A DNA stretch of 32,156 bases from Clostridia bacterium. Its GTDB lineage: Bacteria; Bacillota; Clostridia; UBA1212; UBA1255. The notes under the pieces are model-generated. The model was not told where the DNA came from and ran no database searches. It saw only the letters and a program-made list of their open reading frames with translations. Numbering within the stretch: position 1 is the first letter of the stretch; every line of letters begins with the position of its first letter. Of this stretch, positions 14,402-22,607 are shown piece after piece. Where the stretch lies: the NCBI GenBank assembly GCA_017620915.1, contig JAFZSK010000069.1, positions 1 to 32,156 of the forward strand, read 5' to 3'. The position numbers and the translations under genes were made by a program.

Positions 14402-15200
14402 GATACTTAAAAATATACCGCTCTACGTCTGGATCCTGGTATTCACGATCATACCGCTGCTGATGATCCTGGTATACGCGGTATTCGAGTTCACTCCCGG
14501 CGGCGTTCATTTCACGCTGGAACCGCTGAAAAATGCTGTTACCAATAAACAGTACTGGGGCGCCATGCTGAGATCGTTCAACCTGGCGGTCATTTCCACG
14601 CTGGTCTGCCTTGTGCTGGGGTATCCGCTGGCGTACTTCCTGTCTCAGTTGCCGGAAAAGAAGCGCAACTTCGTTACGCTCCTGATGCTGCTGCCCATGT
14701 GGATGAACTTTCTGATCCGTACCTACGCGCTGATGTCGCTGATCGATGAAGAAGGCATCGTCAATCTGAAAGGCACCGACGCCGCTGTTGTCATCGGTAT
14801 GGTGTATAACTTCCTGCCCTTCCTGGTATTGCCGATATATACGTCAATGATGAAAATTGACCGCAATCTGATCGAAGCGGCGCAGGACCTGGGCGGCAAC
14901 ACGTTCCACGTATTCAAGGGTGTTATTCTGCCGTTGACCCTGCCCGGCATAATATCCGGCATCACGATGGTGTTCATCCCCTGCCTCACCACCTTCGTCA
15001 TTCCCAACCTGCTGAACAGTAAGACCTGGACGATCGGCAGGTTGATCGAATATAAGTTCATGTCGGAGACTTCCGCGTACAGCGTTAGTTCGGAAGGCGC
15101 CGCGCTGTCGTTCATACTGATGATTGCCGTGTTTATATGCATGTCGATCTTCAATAAACTGGATAAAGATGATGAATCCGCGGGAGGGCTGGCATTATGA
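14385..15200 (+). CDS. potB: Spermidine/putrescine ABC transporter permease
   Basis: A 271-residue inner-membrane permease with about six hydrophobic helices. It carries the EAA loop [20 protein letters not shown], which docks on PotA. GAGGAGG at 14366-14372, inside the end of potA, supports ATG 14385. The stop overlaps the potC start as ATGA, indicating translational coupling and equal production of the two permeases. Confidence 0.95.
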   Translation: MTKVTKILKNIPLYVWILVFTIIPLLMILVYAVFEFTPGGVHFTLEPLKNAVTNKQYWGAMLRSFNLAVISTLVCLVLGYPLAYFLSQLPEKKRNFVTLLMLLPMWMNFLIRTYALMSLIDEEGIVNLKGTDAAVVIGMVYNFLPFLVLPIYTSMMKIDRNLIEAAQDLGGNTFHVFKGVILPLTLPGIISGITMVFIPCLTTFVIPNLLNSKTWTIGRLIEYKFMSETSAYSVSSEGAALSFILMIAVFICMSIFNKLDKDDESAGGLAL

Positions 15201-16000
15201 AAGATCAGGCCGTTTCCAAAGTTTTTAAAATACTGTATATCTGCCTCATCATGCTGTTTCTGTACGCGCCGATCGCCGTAATGATACTGTTTTCATTCAA
15301 TGCAGGCGTTTCTCGTGCGAAATTTACCGGATTCTCACTGCAGCATTACGCCGGAATGACCTCGGACAACATGATGCTCACCGCACTTAAAAACACGCTG
15401 ATCATTGCGCTGATCGCGTCTGTCATCGCTACGCTCATCGGCACCTATGCCGCGTTCGTGATCGCGCGCCTGTCTCCGTTCAAAAAAAGCGTAGTTCTTA
15501 AATCGCTTAACATCCCTATGCTGAACGCGGATATCGTGACCGGTATCTCCCTGCTGCTGTTCTTTGTGTTCGTTTCGATACCACTGGGATTCTTTTCGCT
15601 GCTGATCGCGCACGTAATGTTCAACGTACCGTACGTCGCCATGTCCGTGCTCCCTAAGATCCGCCAGCTCAACAAGAGCACATACGAAGCGGCACTGGAT
15701 CTGGGCGCTCCCCCGGCGCTGGCGTTCCGCAAAGTAGTACTGCCGGAGATACTGCCCGGCGTCGTATCCGGCGCGCTGATGGCGTTCACGCTTTCGCTGG
15801 ATGATTTCATTATCAGCTACTTCACTTCCGGCGCGGATTTCATGACGCTGTCCGTATACATCAACTCCATGGCCAAAAGATCCGTACCGCTTACGGTCAA
15901 CGCGCTGTCCACGCTGCTGTTCATCGTAGTATTCGTGATACTGGTCGTGATAAACCTGCGGCCCACGGCGCGCAAGGCAAAGGCCAAAGTCAAAGACTGA
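15197..16000 (+). CDS. potC: Spermidine/putrescine ABC transporter permease
   Basis: A 267-residue partner permease with six predicted membrane helices. Its EAA loop EAALDLGAPPALAFRKVVLP is followed by the typical PotC stretch AFTLSLDDFIISYFTSG. GGGAGGG lies 9-15 bases before ATG 15197. The C-terminal tail is strongly basic (ARKAKAKVKD). PotD follows after 31 bases with its own ribosome site. Confidence 0.95.
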   Translation: MKDQAVSKVFKILYICLIMLFLYAPIAVMILFSFNAGVSRAKFTGFSLQHYAGMTSDNMMLTALKNTLIIALIASVIATLIGTYAAFVIARLSPFKKSVVLKSLNIPMLNADIVTGISLLLFFVFVSIPLGFFSLLIAHVMFNVPYVAMSVLPKIRQLNKSTYEAALDLGAPPALAFRKVVLPEILPGVVSGALMAFTLSLDDFIISYFTSGADFMTLSVYINSMAKRSVPLTVNALSTLLFIVVFVILVVINLRPTARKAKAKVKD

Positions 16001-16031
16001 TATTCCATTTCTATAAAAGGAGGACAATAAA

Positions 16032-17252
16032 ATGATTTTCAACACTGATCGAAACGCTAACGGCAAGCGCAGCATCTGCGCCAGGATCGTCTGTCTGGTG
16101 TTCGTGCTGGCAATTGCCTTCGGCATGCTGGCGGGACTCACAGGCTGCAGCTCGAAAGAAAAGCTGTACGTGTTCAACTGGGGCGATTATATTGACCCCG
16201 AAGTGGTATCGCTGTTTGAAAAAGAATATCCGCAGTACAAGGTAGTGTACGATACGTTCGATACCAACGAGACCATGTACCAGAAACTGGTCAGCACCAA
16301 CATTTCTTACGACGTGGTGATACCTTCCGATTACATGATCTCCCGGCTGATCAAAGAAGACCGCCTGATCAAGCTTGACAAGACCAAATTGACCAACTAC
16401 GGTATGATCAAGGACGATCTTAAGCAGCAGGAATTCGACCCCGCCGACGAATATTCCGTGCCGTATATGTGGGGCACGCTGGGCATCGTGTACAATAAAA
16501 AACTCGTGGGCGATGACGTTATCGACAGCTGGACCTGCCTCTGGGATAAAAAATACGAAGGCTGCATCCTGATGCTGGATTCCGTGCGAGATACGATGGG
16601 CCTCACGCTGAAGATGCTGGGCTACAGCATGAATACCACCGATGAAAAACAGATCGAAGAAGCGGGCAAAAAACTGGTAGATCAGAAAGCGCTGGTGGCG
16701 CAGTACGGTGTTGACGATATCAAACAGCCTATGATCAACGGCAACTACGCGCTCTGCGTGGAGTATTCCGGCGATGCCCTCTGGATGATGGATCAGAACG
16801 AAGATCTGGAATACGTTATTCCGAAGGAAGGCAGCAACATCTGGATCGACAGCATGGTAATTCCGAAAACGTCCAAAAATACCGAAGGTGCGTACCTGTT
16901 CATCGACTTTATGTGCCGCACCGATATTGCCGTTAAAAACGCTGAATATATCGAATACTCTACCCCGCACAAGGAAGCGCTGGACGAACTGGATGAATCT
17001 TATAAAGACAGCCACGTGTTCAACCCTTCCGCGGAAGAACTCGTCAACATGGAAGCGTTCGTGGATCTGGGCGAGACTTCAAGCCTGTACAACAAGGCCT
17101 GGGAACAGCTGAGACTTTCCAGCGGCGAAGATAATAAGAAAGAGAAGAACCTCTTCTGGATCTACATTGTGATCGCCATAGTTGTGATCGCCGCAGTAGT
17201 ATTCCTGATCATCCGCAAAAAACAGAAAGATAAGATCAAGTACGACGAATGA
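16032..17252 (+). CDS. potD: Polyamine-binding lipoprotein (PotD) with an added C-terminal membrane helix
   Basis: Extracellular substrate-binding protein of the importer, 406 residues. The signal peptide ends in lipobox LTGC with Cys39. The mature domain opens LYVFNWGDYIDPEVVSLFEK, the standard PotD/PotF start, followed by DVVIPSDYMISRLI and PYMWGTLGIVYNKK, which line the polyamine pocket in the family. Unusually, after the binding domain (ending near SLYNKAWEQLRLSS) there is a Lys-rich linker, a hydrophobic helix WIYIVIAIVVIAAVVFLI and a basic tail RKKQKDKIKYDE. This predicts a second membrane anchor. AGGAGG near 16018 supports ATG 16032. It overlaps the TPR gene by ATGA. Confidence 0.93.
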   Translation: MIFNTDRNANGKRSICARIVCLVFVLAIAFGMLAGLTGCSSKEKLYVFNWGDYIDPEVVSLFEKEYPQYKVVYDTFDTNETMYQKLVSTNISYDVVIPSDYMISRLIKEDRLIKLDKTKLTNYGMIKDDLKQQEFDPADEYSVPYMWGTLGIVYNKKLVGDDVIDSWTCLWDKKYEGCILMLDSVRDTMGLTLKMLGYSMNTTDEKQIEEAGKKLVDQKALVAQYGVDDIKQPMINGNYALCVEYSGDALWMMDQNEDLEYVIPKEGSNIWIDSMVIPKTSKNTEGAYLFIDFMCRTDIAVKNAEYIEYSTPHKEALDELDESYKDSHVFNPSAEELVNMEAFVDLGETSSLYNKAWEQLRLSSGEDNKKEKNLFWIYIVIAIVVIAAVVFLIIRKKQKDKIKYDE

Positions 17253-18025
17253 AGATAGACCGAGTACTGGACCGGCTTGATGCGCTGCTGGCCGCGAAAA
17301 ATTATACCGGGGCCGAAGCGCATCTTTTGTTCTGGCTCCGGGAGGCAGAGGCTTGTGGCGATGCCGCGGCTGAACTCACCGTGCTGAATGAACTTATGGG
17401 GTTTTACCGCAAGCAGGGCGACCGCGCACAGGCAACCAAGTACGCGAATTTCGCGCTCGACCGCTACGGAATTGACCCCGAGTTCAACGGCACGGTGTTT
17501 TTTGCCACCACCTGTCTGAATGCCGCGACAGTGTGCGAAGCGTTTGGCGAAAACGACCGCGCTCTGGAACTGTACCGCCGCTGCGAAGCGATCTATGAGC
17601 GCCGGCTGGATCCGGAGGATCTGAGGTTTGCGGGCCTGCTCAATAATATGGGCCTGGCGCTGGTCGAAGCGGGTCAATACGGTGCGGCTTATAACGCGTT
17701 CTCGCGGGCAATACAGATCCAGGAACCTCTCGGCATTTCCACCGCTCCGGACCGGGCAGTAACGTATCTTAATCTGTGCGACCTGATCGACGCAGGCTAT
17801 ATGCCGGAAAAGACGGGTTTTACCGAGCCGGCGGATCTGATCGATTCTTACATAGAGAGTGCGTACGCGCTGCTGACGGATCAGCAGACCGAAAAAAACG
17901 CATATTATGCGTTCGTATGTGAAAAATGTGCCCCGGTATTCGGGTATTACGGGTATTTCCTGTATCGGCAGTGCATAACTTCCGAGGCAGAAAAAGTAAA
18001 CGTTCAATACGCTTCCCGCGAATGA
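17249..18025 (+). CDS. TPR-repeat protein in the pot operon
   Basis: A 258-residue predicted cytoplasmic protein of helical repeats without signal or membrane segment. TPR-like units are visible around NYTGAEAHLLFWLREAEA, LNELMGFYRKQGDRAQATKY, FGENDRALELYRRCEAIYER and LLNNMGLALVEAGQYGAAYN. TPR proteins mediate protein contacts; no partner can be named with certainty. The start codon overlaps the potD stop (ATGA), so it is translated with the transporter. The next gene, a DUF4037-like protein, begins 10 bases after its stop. TPR and DUF4037 genes are, to my recollection, often neighbours in Firmicutes, which suggests they work as a pair. Confidence 0.85.
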   Translation: MKIDRVLDRLDALLAAKNYTGAEAHLLFWLREAEACGDAAAELTVLNELMGFYRKQGDRAQATKYANFALDRYGIDPEFNGTVFFATTCLNAATVCEAFGENDRALELYRRCEAIYERRLDPEDLRFAGLLNNMGLALVEAGQYGAAYNAFSRAIQIQEPLGISTAPDRAVTYLNLCDLIDAGYMPEKTGFTEPADLIDSYIESAYALLTDQQTEKNAYYAFVCEKCAPVFGYYGYFLYRQCITSEAEKVNVQYASRE

Positions 18026-18035
18026 TTTAATTAAA

Positions 18036-18995
18036 ATGGAAAGATCCGGATCGACACTATCAAAAGAATACTTCAGCAAATTCGGGCAGCCGCTGTTCGC
18101 GGATAAGTTTGCGGACTTATACGGGCTTTTGTGTTTCGGATTATGCGGACCGGGATCGGAATGCTACGGTTTTGATGATGAAATATCCCGGGATCATGAT
18201 TTTGAACCGGGATTCTGCGTATTCTATCCGGAAAATATGCTGAACCGGCGGCAGGTATTTGAACTGGAGCGGGCGTATGCGGGATTGCCGGCGGAATACG
18301 AAGGACTGAAACGCGCGCCGGTGAGAGCGTACGGCGGTGTACCGCGGCGCGGAGTTATTGGTATCAACGAATATTTCAGCCGGTATCTGGGAGAACTGAT
18401 CGAGCCTGCGAGTATCGATGACTGGCTGTACCTCTCCGAAGAGCGGCTGTGCGAGGCGCTGAACGGCGAGATATTTGTTGACAATTGCGGCGAATTCACG
18501 CGGCGGCGGCAATTATTGTCCTCCCCGCCTCCGGATGTTATAAAAAAGCGCCTGGCGGGCCGTTTATTCGAAATATCGCAGGACGGAGGGTACAACTACG
18601 TCCGCGCGCTCAAACGCGCTGACGGTATTCAGGCGCGGCTGTTTCTGGATGACTTCGTGACCGGTGCGGCGGCGTGTATTTATTTATTAAATGATATGTA
18701 CCGGCCGTACCGGAAATGGCTGCTCCGGGGTCTGTATCATTGTCCGCAGTATACCGAACTGATACCGGAATTAAACGATCTGCTGACTTCCCCGGCGGAT
18801 GGTCGATCTGAAAGTGTTGATCGTATCTCGCGCTGCCTTGCCGCGGCAGCAAGCCAAAAATATAAGTTTGAACTTCCCCGTTTTTCGGAGGGCGATTCAT
18901 CCGGTTTCGACATGCTGCAATCCGCCGCATTTATGCTGAACGAGCGGATCACGGACAATGAACTAAGAAACACGGACATTTTATACGCGTTGTAA
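18036..18995 (+). CDS. DUF4037-like protein, nucleotidyltransferase-like motif
   Basis: A 319-residue cytoplasmic protein. Near residues 38-58 it has GPGSECYGFDDEISRDHDFEPGF: a Gly-Ser followed by acidic D-D-E and D-H-D, the DUF4037 pattern. This resembles the GS...DxD active site of nucleotidyltransferase-fold enzymes. The C-terminal half is helical and ends FMLNERITDNELRNTDILYA. The substrate is unknown; transfer of a nucleotide to a protein, RNA or small molecule is possible but inferred. No clear ribosome site precedes ATG 18036, so translation may be coupled to the TPR gene. It is the last gene of the apparent pot operon and converges on fakA with a 25-base gap. Confidence 0.75.
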   Translation: MERSGSTLSKEYFSKFGQPLFADKFADLYGLLCFGLCGPGSECYGFDDEISRDHDFEPGFCVFYPENMLNRRQVFELERAYAGLPAEYEGLKRAPVRAYGGVPRRGVIGINEYFSRYLGELIEPASIDDWLYLSEERLCEALNGEIFVDNCGEFTRRRQLLSSPPPDVIKKRLAGRLFEISQDGGYNYVRALKRADGIQARLFLDDFVTGAAACIYLLNDMYRPYRKWLLRGLYHCPQYTELIPELNDLLTSPADGRSESVDRISRCLAAAASQKYKFELPRFSEGDSSGFDMLQSAAFMLNERITDNELRNTDILYAL

Positions 18996-19020
18996 CCCGT
19001 TCGGACAGCGTCCGCAAACG

Positions 19021-20763
19021 TCAATCCGCAACGAAAATATAAGAGTAAACATCCTGGCCGCCCGGAGTTAAATAAACTTCGACGCCGGGATATTTTTCAT
19101 TCAACGCCGACCAAAGCGCGGCATTGGTTGCTTCCGTCGTTTCCCGGCCGCAGAAGCAGGTCAGCACACATTTTTCATCGGAGAGCAGATGGCCGGCCAA
19201 TGACAGCGCCGCGTCGATCAGCGTCCCGGAGGAAGAAATGATCGTTTTGCCTACGAATCCGATATAATCGCCTTCATTGACGTCGATTCCGTCAAATGAA
19301 CCGCTCTTGGCCGCGACGGAGACCGAACCGGAACTGGAGTTCAAGATGGCTTCGTTCACAGTATTAACTAGTTCTTCGATGTTATCCTCGCAGGGATAAA
19401 CCGCGGCTAAACCGACATACCCCTGTCCGAGACTGCAGGATTCGATCACATGAACGCGGGAATCGGTATACAGACCGGCAGCCTGGCGGGCAGATAGAAT
19501 GATGTTTTTATTGTTCGGGAAAACGATAATATTGTCCGCGTCGATCTGTTTAAACGCGTCAATAAAGTCCTGAGCCGAGGGATTCATCGATTGACCGCCG
19601 GAAACCAGCACATCAACTCCCATTGAAGTGAACGTCTCCGCGAAACCGTCACCTGCGCTCACCGCCACTATACCGAAAAATTTTCGTAATTTTTCTATTG
19701 TACCAAAAGGCCGGGTTTCGGACGCCGCCTCAACGGACTCAACAGCCTCCGACGTGCGGGGCGTACCGTTGCCGGAATGCTCCAAAGTCATATTCTCGAT
19801 CTTAAGTTTGAGGAATTCGCCGAACCGGTGCATATATTCGAGAACGGTTTCAGGCGTAAACGTGTGCACATGCAGTTTGATCAGCGAACCGTCGCGAATG
19901 TAAACTACCGAATCGCCGCTGGCCGCCAGGAAGCGTTTGACTTCTCCGTCATCAAAGGACGAAATATCTGTCTTGGTGTTCTGGAGTCTCACCAGCAGTT
20001 CGGTACAATAGCCATATTCCATAGTGTCGTCAGCTGTAAAGAAATTTACGTTGACAGCCTCGGCGCGGTCACCTTCACCTACTTCACCGTCAATTATGCC
20101 CGCTTTATAGCCATACCTGGATCGCAGCACATCCACTTCGTCAGAAAGCGCATTCACAAACCCGTGGGCAATGAAATACAGACCTGCACCGCCGCTGTCG
20201 ATCACTCCCGCCTGTTTGAGCAGCGGCAACAGTTCCGGCGTATGCTCCAGAGACTCTTTCATGCCGATCAACAGCTGAGTAAACAGTTCGAACAGCGTAG
20301 CATCTGATTCAACTGTATCCGCGGCGTATTCTACAGATTCGCGCGCGACGGTAAGGATAGTGCCTTCGGTGGGATTGAGCACCGCGGCGTATGCGTGCCG
20401 CACACCGTTCTGCAGCGCGATCAAAAGACATTCGGCATCGGCGTATTCAGATGTACTGATAACATCAGTGATCCCTTTAAAAAACTGAGAGAGTATCACT
20501 CCGGAATTGCCCCGCGCGGCATGCAGCATGCCCTTGCTGGAGGTATTGACCGCGTCTCTGAGTCCTTCGGTCTTGCAGGCCGCCAGCGCTTTGACGCCGC
20601 CGTGCATCGTGCGCCACATATTGTCCCCGGTATCGCCGTCAGGCACCGGAAAAACGTTCAGATCATTTACATCTTTAATATGCGCCTTCAATTCGCCCGC
20701 GGCGCATTCCAGCATCACACCATATATTTCGCTGGTCAATACTCTCGCATCTCGGTAATTCAT
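19021..20763 (-). CDS. fakA: Fatty acid kinase catalytic subunit (DhaL/YloV-like)
   Basis: ATP-dependent kinase that phosphorylates fatty acids held by a FakB (DegV) protein, feeding exogenous fatty acids into phospholipid synthesis. The N-terminal DhaL domain (about residues 10-200) has the Mg-ATP motif NVFPVPDGDTGDNM, then ARGNSGVILSQFFKG and DSGGAGLYF. A middle domain contains YCTELLVRL. The C-terminal domain has VLVSGGQSMNPS and IIVFPNNKNIILSA, typical of the family. At 580 residues it is near the usual length (about 550). AAAGGAGG lies just upstream of ATG 20763; longer reading frames to the right lack support. It follows the DegV gene by 16 bases, so the pair forms an operon. Confidence 0.92.
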   Translation of the reverse strand: MNYRDARVLTSEIYGVMLECAAGELKAHIKDVNDLNVFPVPDGDTGDNMWRTMHGGVKALAACKTEGLRDAVNTSSKGMLHAARGNSGVILSQFFKGITDVISTSEYADAECLLIALQNGVRHAYAAVLNPTEGTILTVARESVEYAADTVESDATLFELFTQLLIGMKESLEHTPELLPLLKQAGVIDSGGAGLYFIAHGFVNALSDEVDVLRSRYGYKAGIIDGEVGEGDRAEAVNVNFFTADDTMEYGYCTELLVRLQNTKTDISSFDDGEVKRFLAASGDSVVYIRDGSLIKLHVHTFTPETVLEYMHRFGEFLKLKIENMTLEHSGNGTPRTSEAVESVEAASETRPFGTIEKLRKFFGIVAVSAGDGFAETFTSMGVDVLVSGGQSMNPSAQDFIDAFKQIDADNIIVFPNNKNIILSARQAAGLYTDSRVHVIESCSLGQGYVGLAAVYPCEDNIEELVNTVNEAILNSSSGSVSVAAKSGSFDGIDVNEGDYIGFVGKTIISSSGTLIDAALSLAGHLLSDEKCVLTCFCGRETTEATNAALWSALNEKYPGVEVYLTPGGQDVYSYIFVAD

Positions 20764-20779
20764 ACGGACCTCCTTTAAT

Positions 20780-21649
20780 TCAGCGTTCTTTGCCGACAAA
20801 AAACAGTGCCAGCGTACCGGGCCCGGAATGGGCGCCAATTACCATACCAACCATCGTGATCAGTTTAACTTCCGCACCGTATCTGTCGCGCAGCATATCA
20901 GCCAGCAGTTTTGCATCCGCCGGACAGTCGCCGTGGGAAATAAAAACCGTACCATGTTCTTTGTCCTCCGCCAGTTCGCCGTATTTATCCGCCATACGGA
21001 CCAGCGAATTCCGGCGGCCGGATACTTTCTGGACCGGAATAAGGTGACCGGGATCATCCATGTGCATTACCGGCTTTATACTGAGAACACCGCCGAAAAA
21101 CGCCGCGGCCGCGCTGACTCTGCCCCCGCGCCGCAGATACTTAAGATCATCGACGGTAAACCAGTGACATAATTTAAACCGCATTGTCTCGGCATATTCA
21201 AACGCTTCTTCGATGGAAGCGCCGCTGTCGCGTTTTTGGGCGGTCAGCCAGACCAGCAGACCCATTCCGGCAGAAGCGGAGCGCGTATCGGAAATAAGCA
21301 GTTTGCGTTCGGGAAACAGCGGACGGATCTCTTCCGCAACGGTCACAGCATTGGAATATGTGCTGCTGAGACCGGAGGAAAACGCCAGATACAGCAGATC
21401 GTTGCCTGCTTCCAGTATACCGGTAAAACAGTTCCGCAGCGTTTCTTTATCTACGGCGGCGGTGCGGGCAACCTTGCCTCCGCGCATCTCGCGGTAAAAC
21501 TGCTCTATGGCATACTCATCATTTCTATATTCGTGTTCCGGATCATCTTCAAAATGAAACGTCAGCGAACAATACTGAACGTCCCACTGCTTCAGGTACT
21601 CGGGGGCAATATCGCAAGCCAGGTCTGTGAACAATACAAATCGGTTCAT
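20780..21649 (-). CDS. fakB: DegV-family fatty-acid-binding protein (FakB)
   Basis: A 289-residue cytoplasmic protein of the EDD/DegV fold that binds a fatty acid and presents it to FakA. It begins FVLFTDLACDIAPEYL and has the fatty-acid contact motif AFSSGLSSTYSNA, then DTRSASAGMGLLV, WFTVDDLKYLRRGGRVSA and a C-terminal MVIGAHSGPGTLALFF with the conserved HxGPG. Adjacency to fakA supports the function. AGGAGGTG precedes ATG 21649. Its promoter is divergent from an XRE-membrane regulator gene. Confidence 0.92.
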   Translation of the reverse strand: MNRFVLFTDLACDIAPEYLKQWDVQYCSLTFHFEDDPEHEYRNDEYAIEQFYREMRGGKVARTAAVDKETLRNCFTGILEAGNDLLYLAFSSGLSSTYSNAVTVAEEIRPLFPERKLLISDTRSASAGMGLLVWLTAQKRDSGASIEEAFEYAETMRFKLCHWFTVDDLKYLRRGGRVSAAAAFFGGVLSIKPVMHMDDPGHLIPVQKVSGRRNSLVRMADKYGELAEDKEHGTVFISHGDCPADAKLLADMLRDRYGAEVKLITMVGMVIGAHSGPGTLALFFVGKER

Positions 21650-21669
21650 TTGAACACCTCCTGCGTCTG

Positions 21670-21698
21670 ATTATATAGATTGATGACTTATATGACAA
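21670..21698 (-). promoter_or_regulatory. Promoter of fakBA
   Basis: Minus-strand -35 TTGTCA (21698-21693) and -10 TATAAT (21675-21670) with a 17-base spacer. The leader before the fakB ribosome site is only a few bases long. Confidence 0.85.
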
Positions 21699-21720
21699 TC
21701 GACTCTTGAAACCGCATACT

Positions 21721-21779
21721 CTACCCGTATTTTGGCAGGTAAACCGAAATTCTACCCAAGGTAAACTGACAGTAGAGTC
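21721..21779. promoter_or_regulatory. Possible operator in the fakB/XRE divergent region
   Basis: AGGTAAACCGA (21739-21749) and AGGTAAACTGA (21761-21771) are direct repeats 22 bases apart, about two helical turns. TCTACCC also occurs twice (21722, 21753), and CTCTAC/GTAGAG forms an inverted pair at the ends. The site lies between the two divergent promoters. Confidence 0.5.
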
Positions 21780-21814
21780 GCCTTCGAAAGCATTGAAAAT
21801 ACTGGACTTTTCGC

Positions 21815-21843
21815 TTGCAATCCTCCCTGAAACATGATATACT
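21815..21843 (+). promoter_or_regulatory. Promoter of the XRE-membrane protein gene
   Basis: -35 TTGCAA (21815-21820) and -10 TATACT (21838-21843) with a 17-base spacer, about 70 bases upstream of the start codon. Confidence 0.7.
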
Positions 21844-21911
21844 GACTACTACTCCGGGCCTGGATACATTCACGCGAGCAACGCATAAAGGAAGGGGTTT
21901 TATCTGCCGGT

Positions 21912-22607
21912 ATGGAAGATCTGAAGCTGATCATTTCCCGTAATATAGCGGAACTCAGACGTTCAAAAGGCATAACTCAGACAGAACTGGCTGAGCGGCT
22001 GAACTATACAGATAAAGCCATCTCCAAATGGGAACGCGGCGAATCCATTCCGGACGCGGTAGTACTAAAACAGCTCGCGGATATATTCGGCGTTTCTATC
22101 GACTACCTGTTTGCGGAAGATCATAAGAGCTTCTTCTCCAAGCCCGGCAGCAGCATCAGCAGGTTACGGCGCCGGATCATGAACAGGAAGTTTATATTGG
22201 CGATCTGTATCGTGCTGGTATGGCTAATTGCCACACTGGTATTCATAATCTTACATTCCACGATCCGCAGCAAGTTTGACATACTGTGTTTTGCGTACGC
22301 TCTTCCCGCTTCATTTATAGTCTGGCTGGTGTTAAATTCCGTCTGGTTCTCAAAACGCCGCAACTTCCTGATCATTTCCCTGCTGATGTGGACACTGCTG
22401 CTGGCATTTTGCTATACGATGTATCTGGCCGGGATCCCGGTCTGGTATGTGATGATACTGGGAATACCGGGACAGGCGATCATTTATTTCTGGTCGCGCA
22501 TAAGACTGTTCGGCAGCCTGCGCCGGCTGGCCAAACTCAAAAACAAGGCCGAATCCGAGAACACAGTTTCCGAACAGGCGTCTATTTCATCGGACACAGC
22601 TCAGTAA
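21912..22607 (+). CDS. XRE helix-turn-helix protein with a C-terminal membrane domain
   Basis: A 231-residue protein. Residues 5-62 are an XRE helix-turn-helix with ITQTELAERLNYTDKAISKW and SIPDAVVLKQLADIFGVSID. A basic linker leads to about four membrane helices (FILAICIVLVWLIATLVFII; FAYALPASFIVWLVL; NFLIISLLMWTLLLAF; VWYVMILGIPGQAIIYFW) and a cytoplasmic polar tail. This layout suggests a membrane-tethered regulator responding to the envelope. It is divergent from fakBA, so control of membrane-lipid genes is an attractive inference. The ribosome site GGAAGGGG is somewhat distant from ATG 21912. The end overlaps the convergent gene by 26 bases. Confidence 0.82.
   Translation: MEDLKLIISRNIAELRRSKGITQTELAERLNYTDKAISKWERGESIPDAVVLKQLADIFGVSIDYLFAEDHKSFFSKPGSSISRLRRRIMNRKFILAICIVLVWLIATLVFIILHSTIRSKFDILCFAYALPASFIVWLVLNSVWFSKRRNFLIISLLMWTLLLAFCYTMYLAGIPVWYVMILGIPGQAIIYFWSRIRLFGSLRRLAKLKNKAESENTVSEQASISSDTAQ

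Noticed and set aside
16011-17015. A long minus-strand open frame opposite potD
   Set aside because: potD has clear family motifs in the other strand. The antisense frame follows from its codon use. The same applies to 13274-14392 opposite potA.
18996-19020. Terminator between the DUF4037 gene and fakA
   Set aside because: CGGACAGCGTCCG forms only a five-pair stem with no T-run on either strand.
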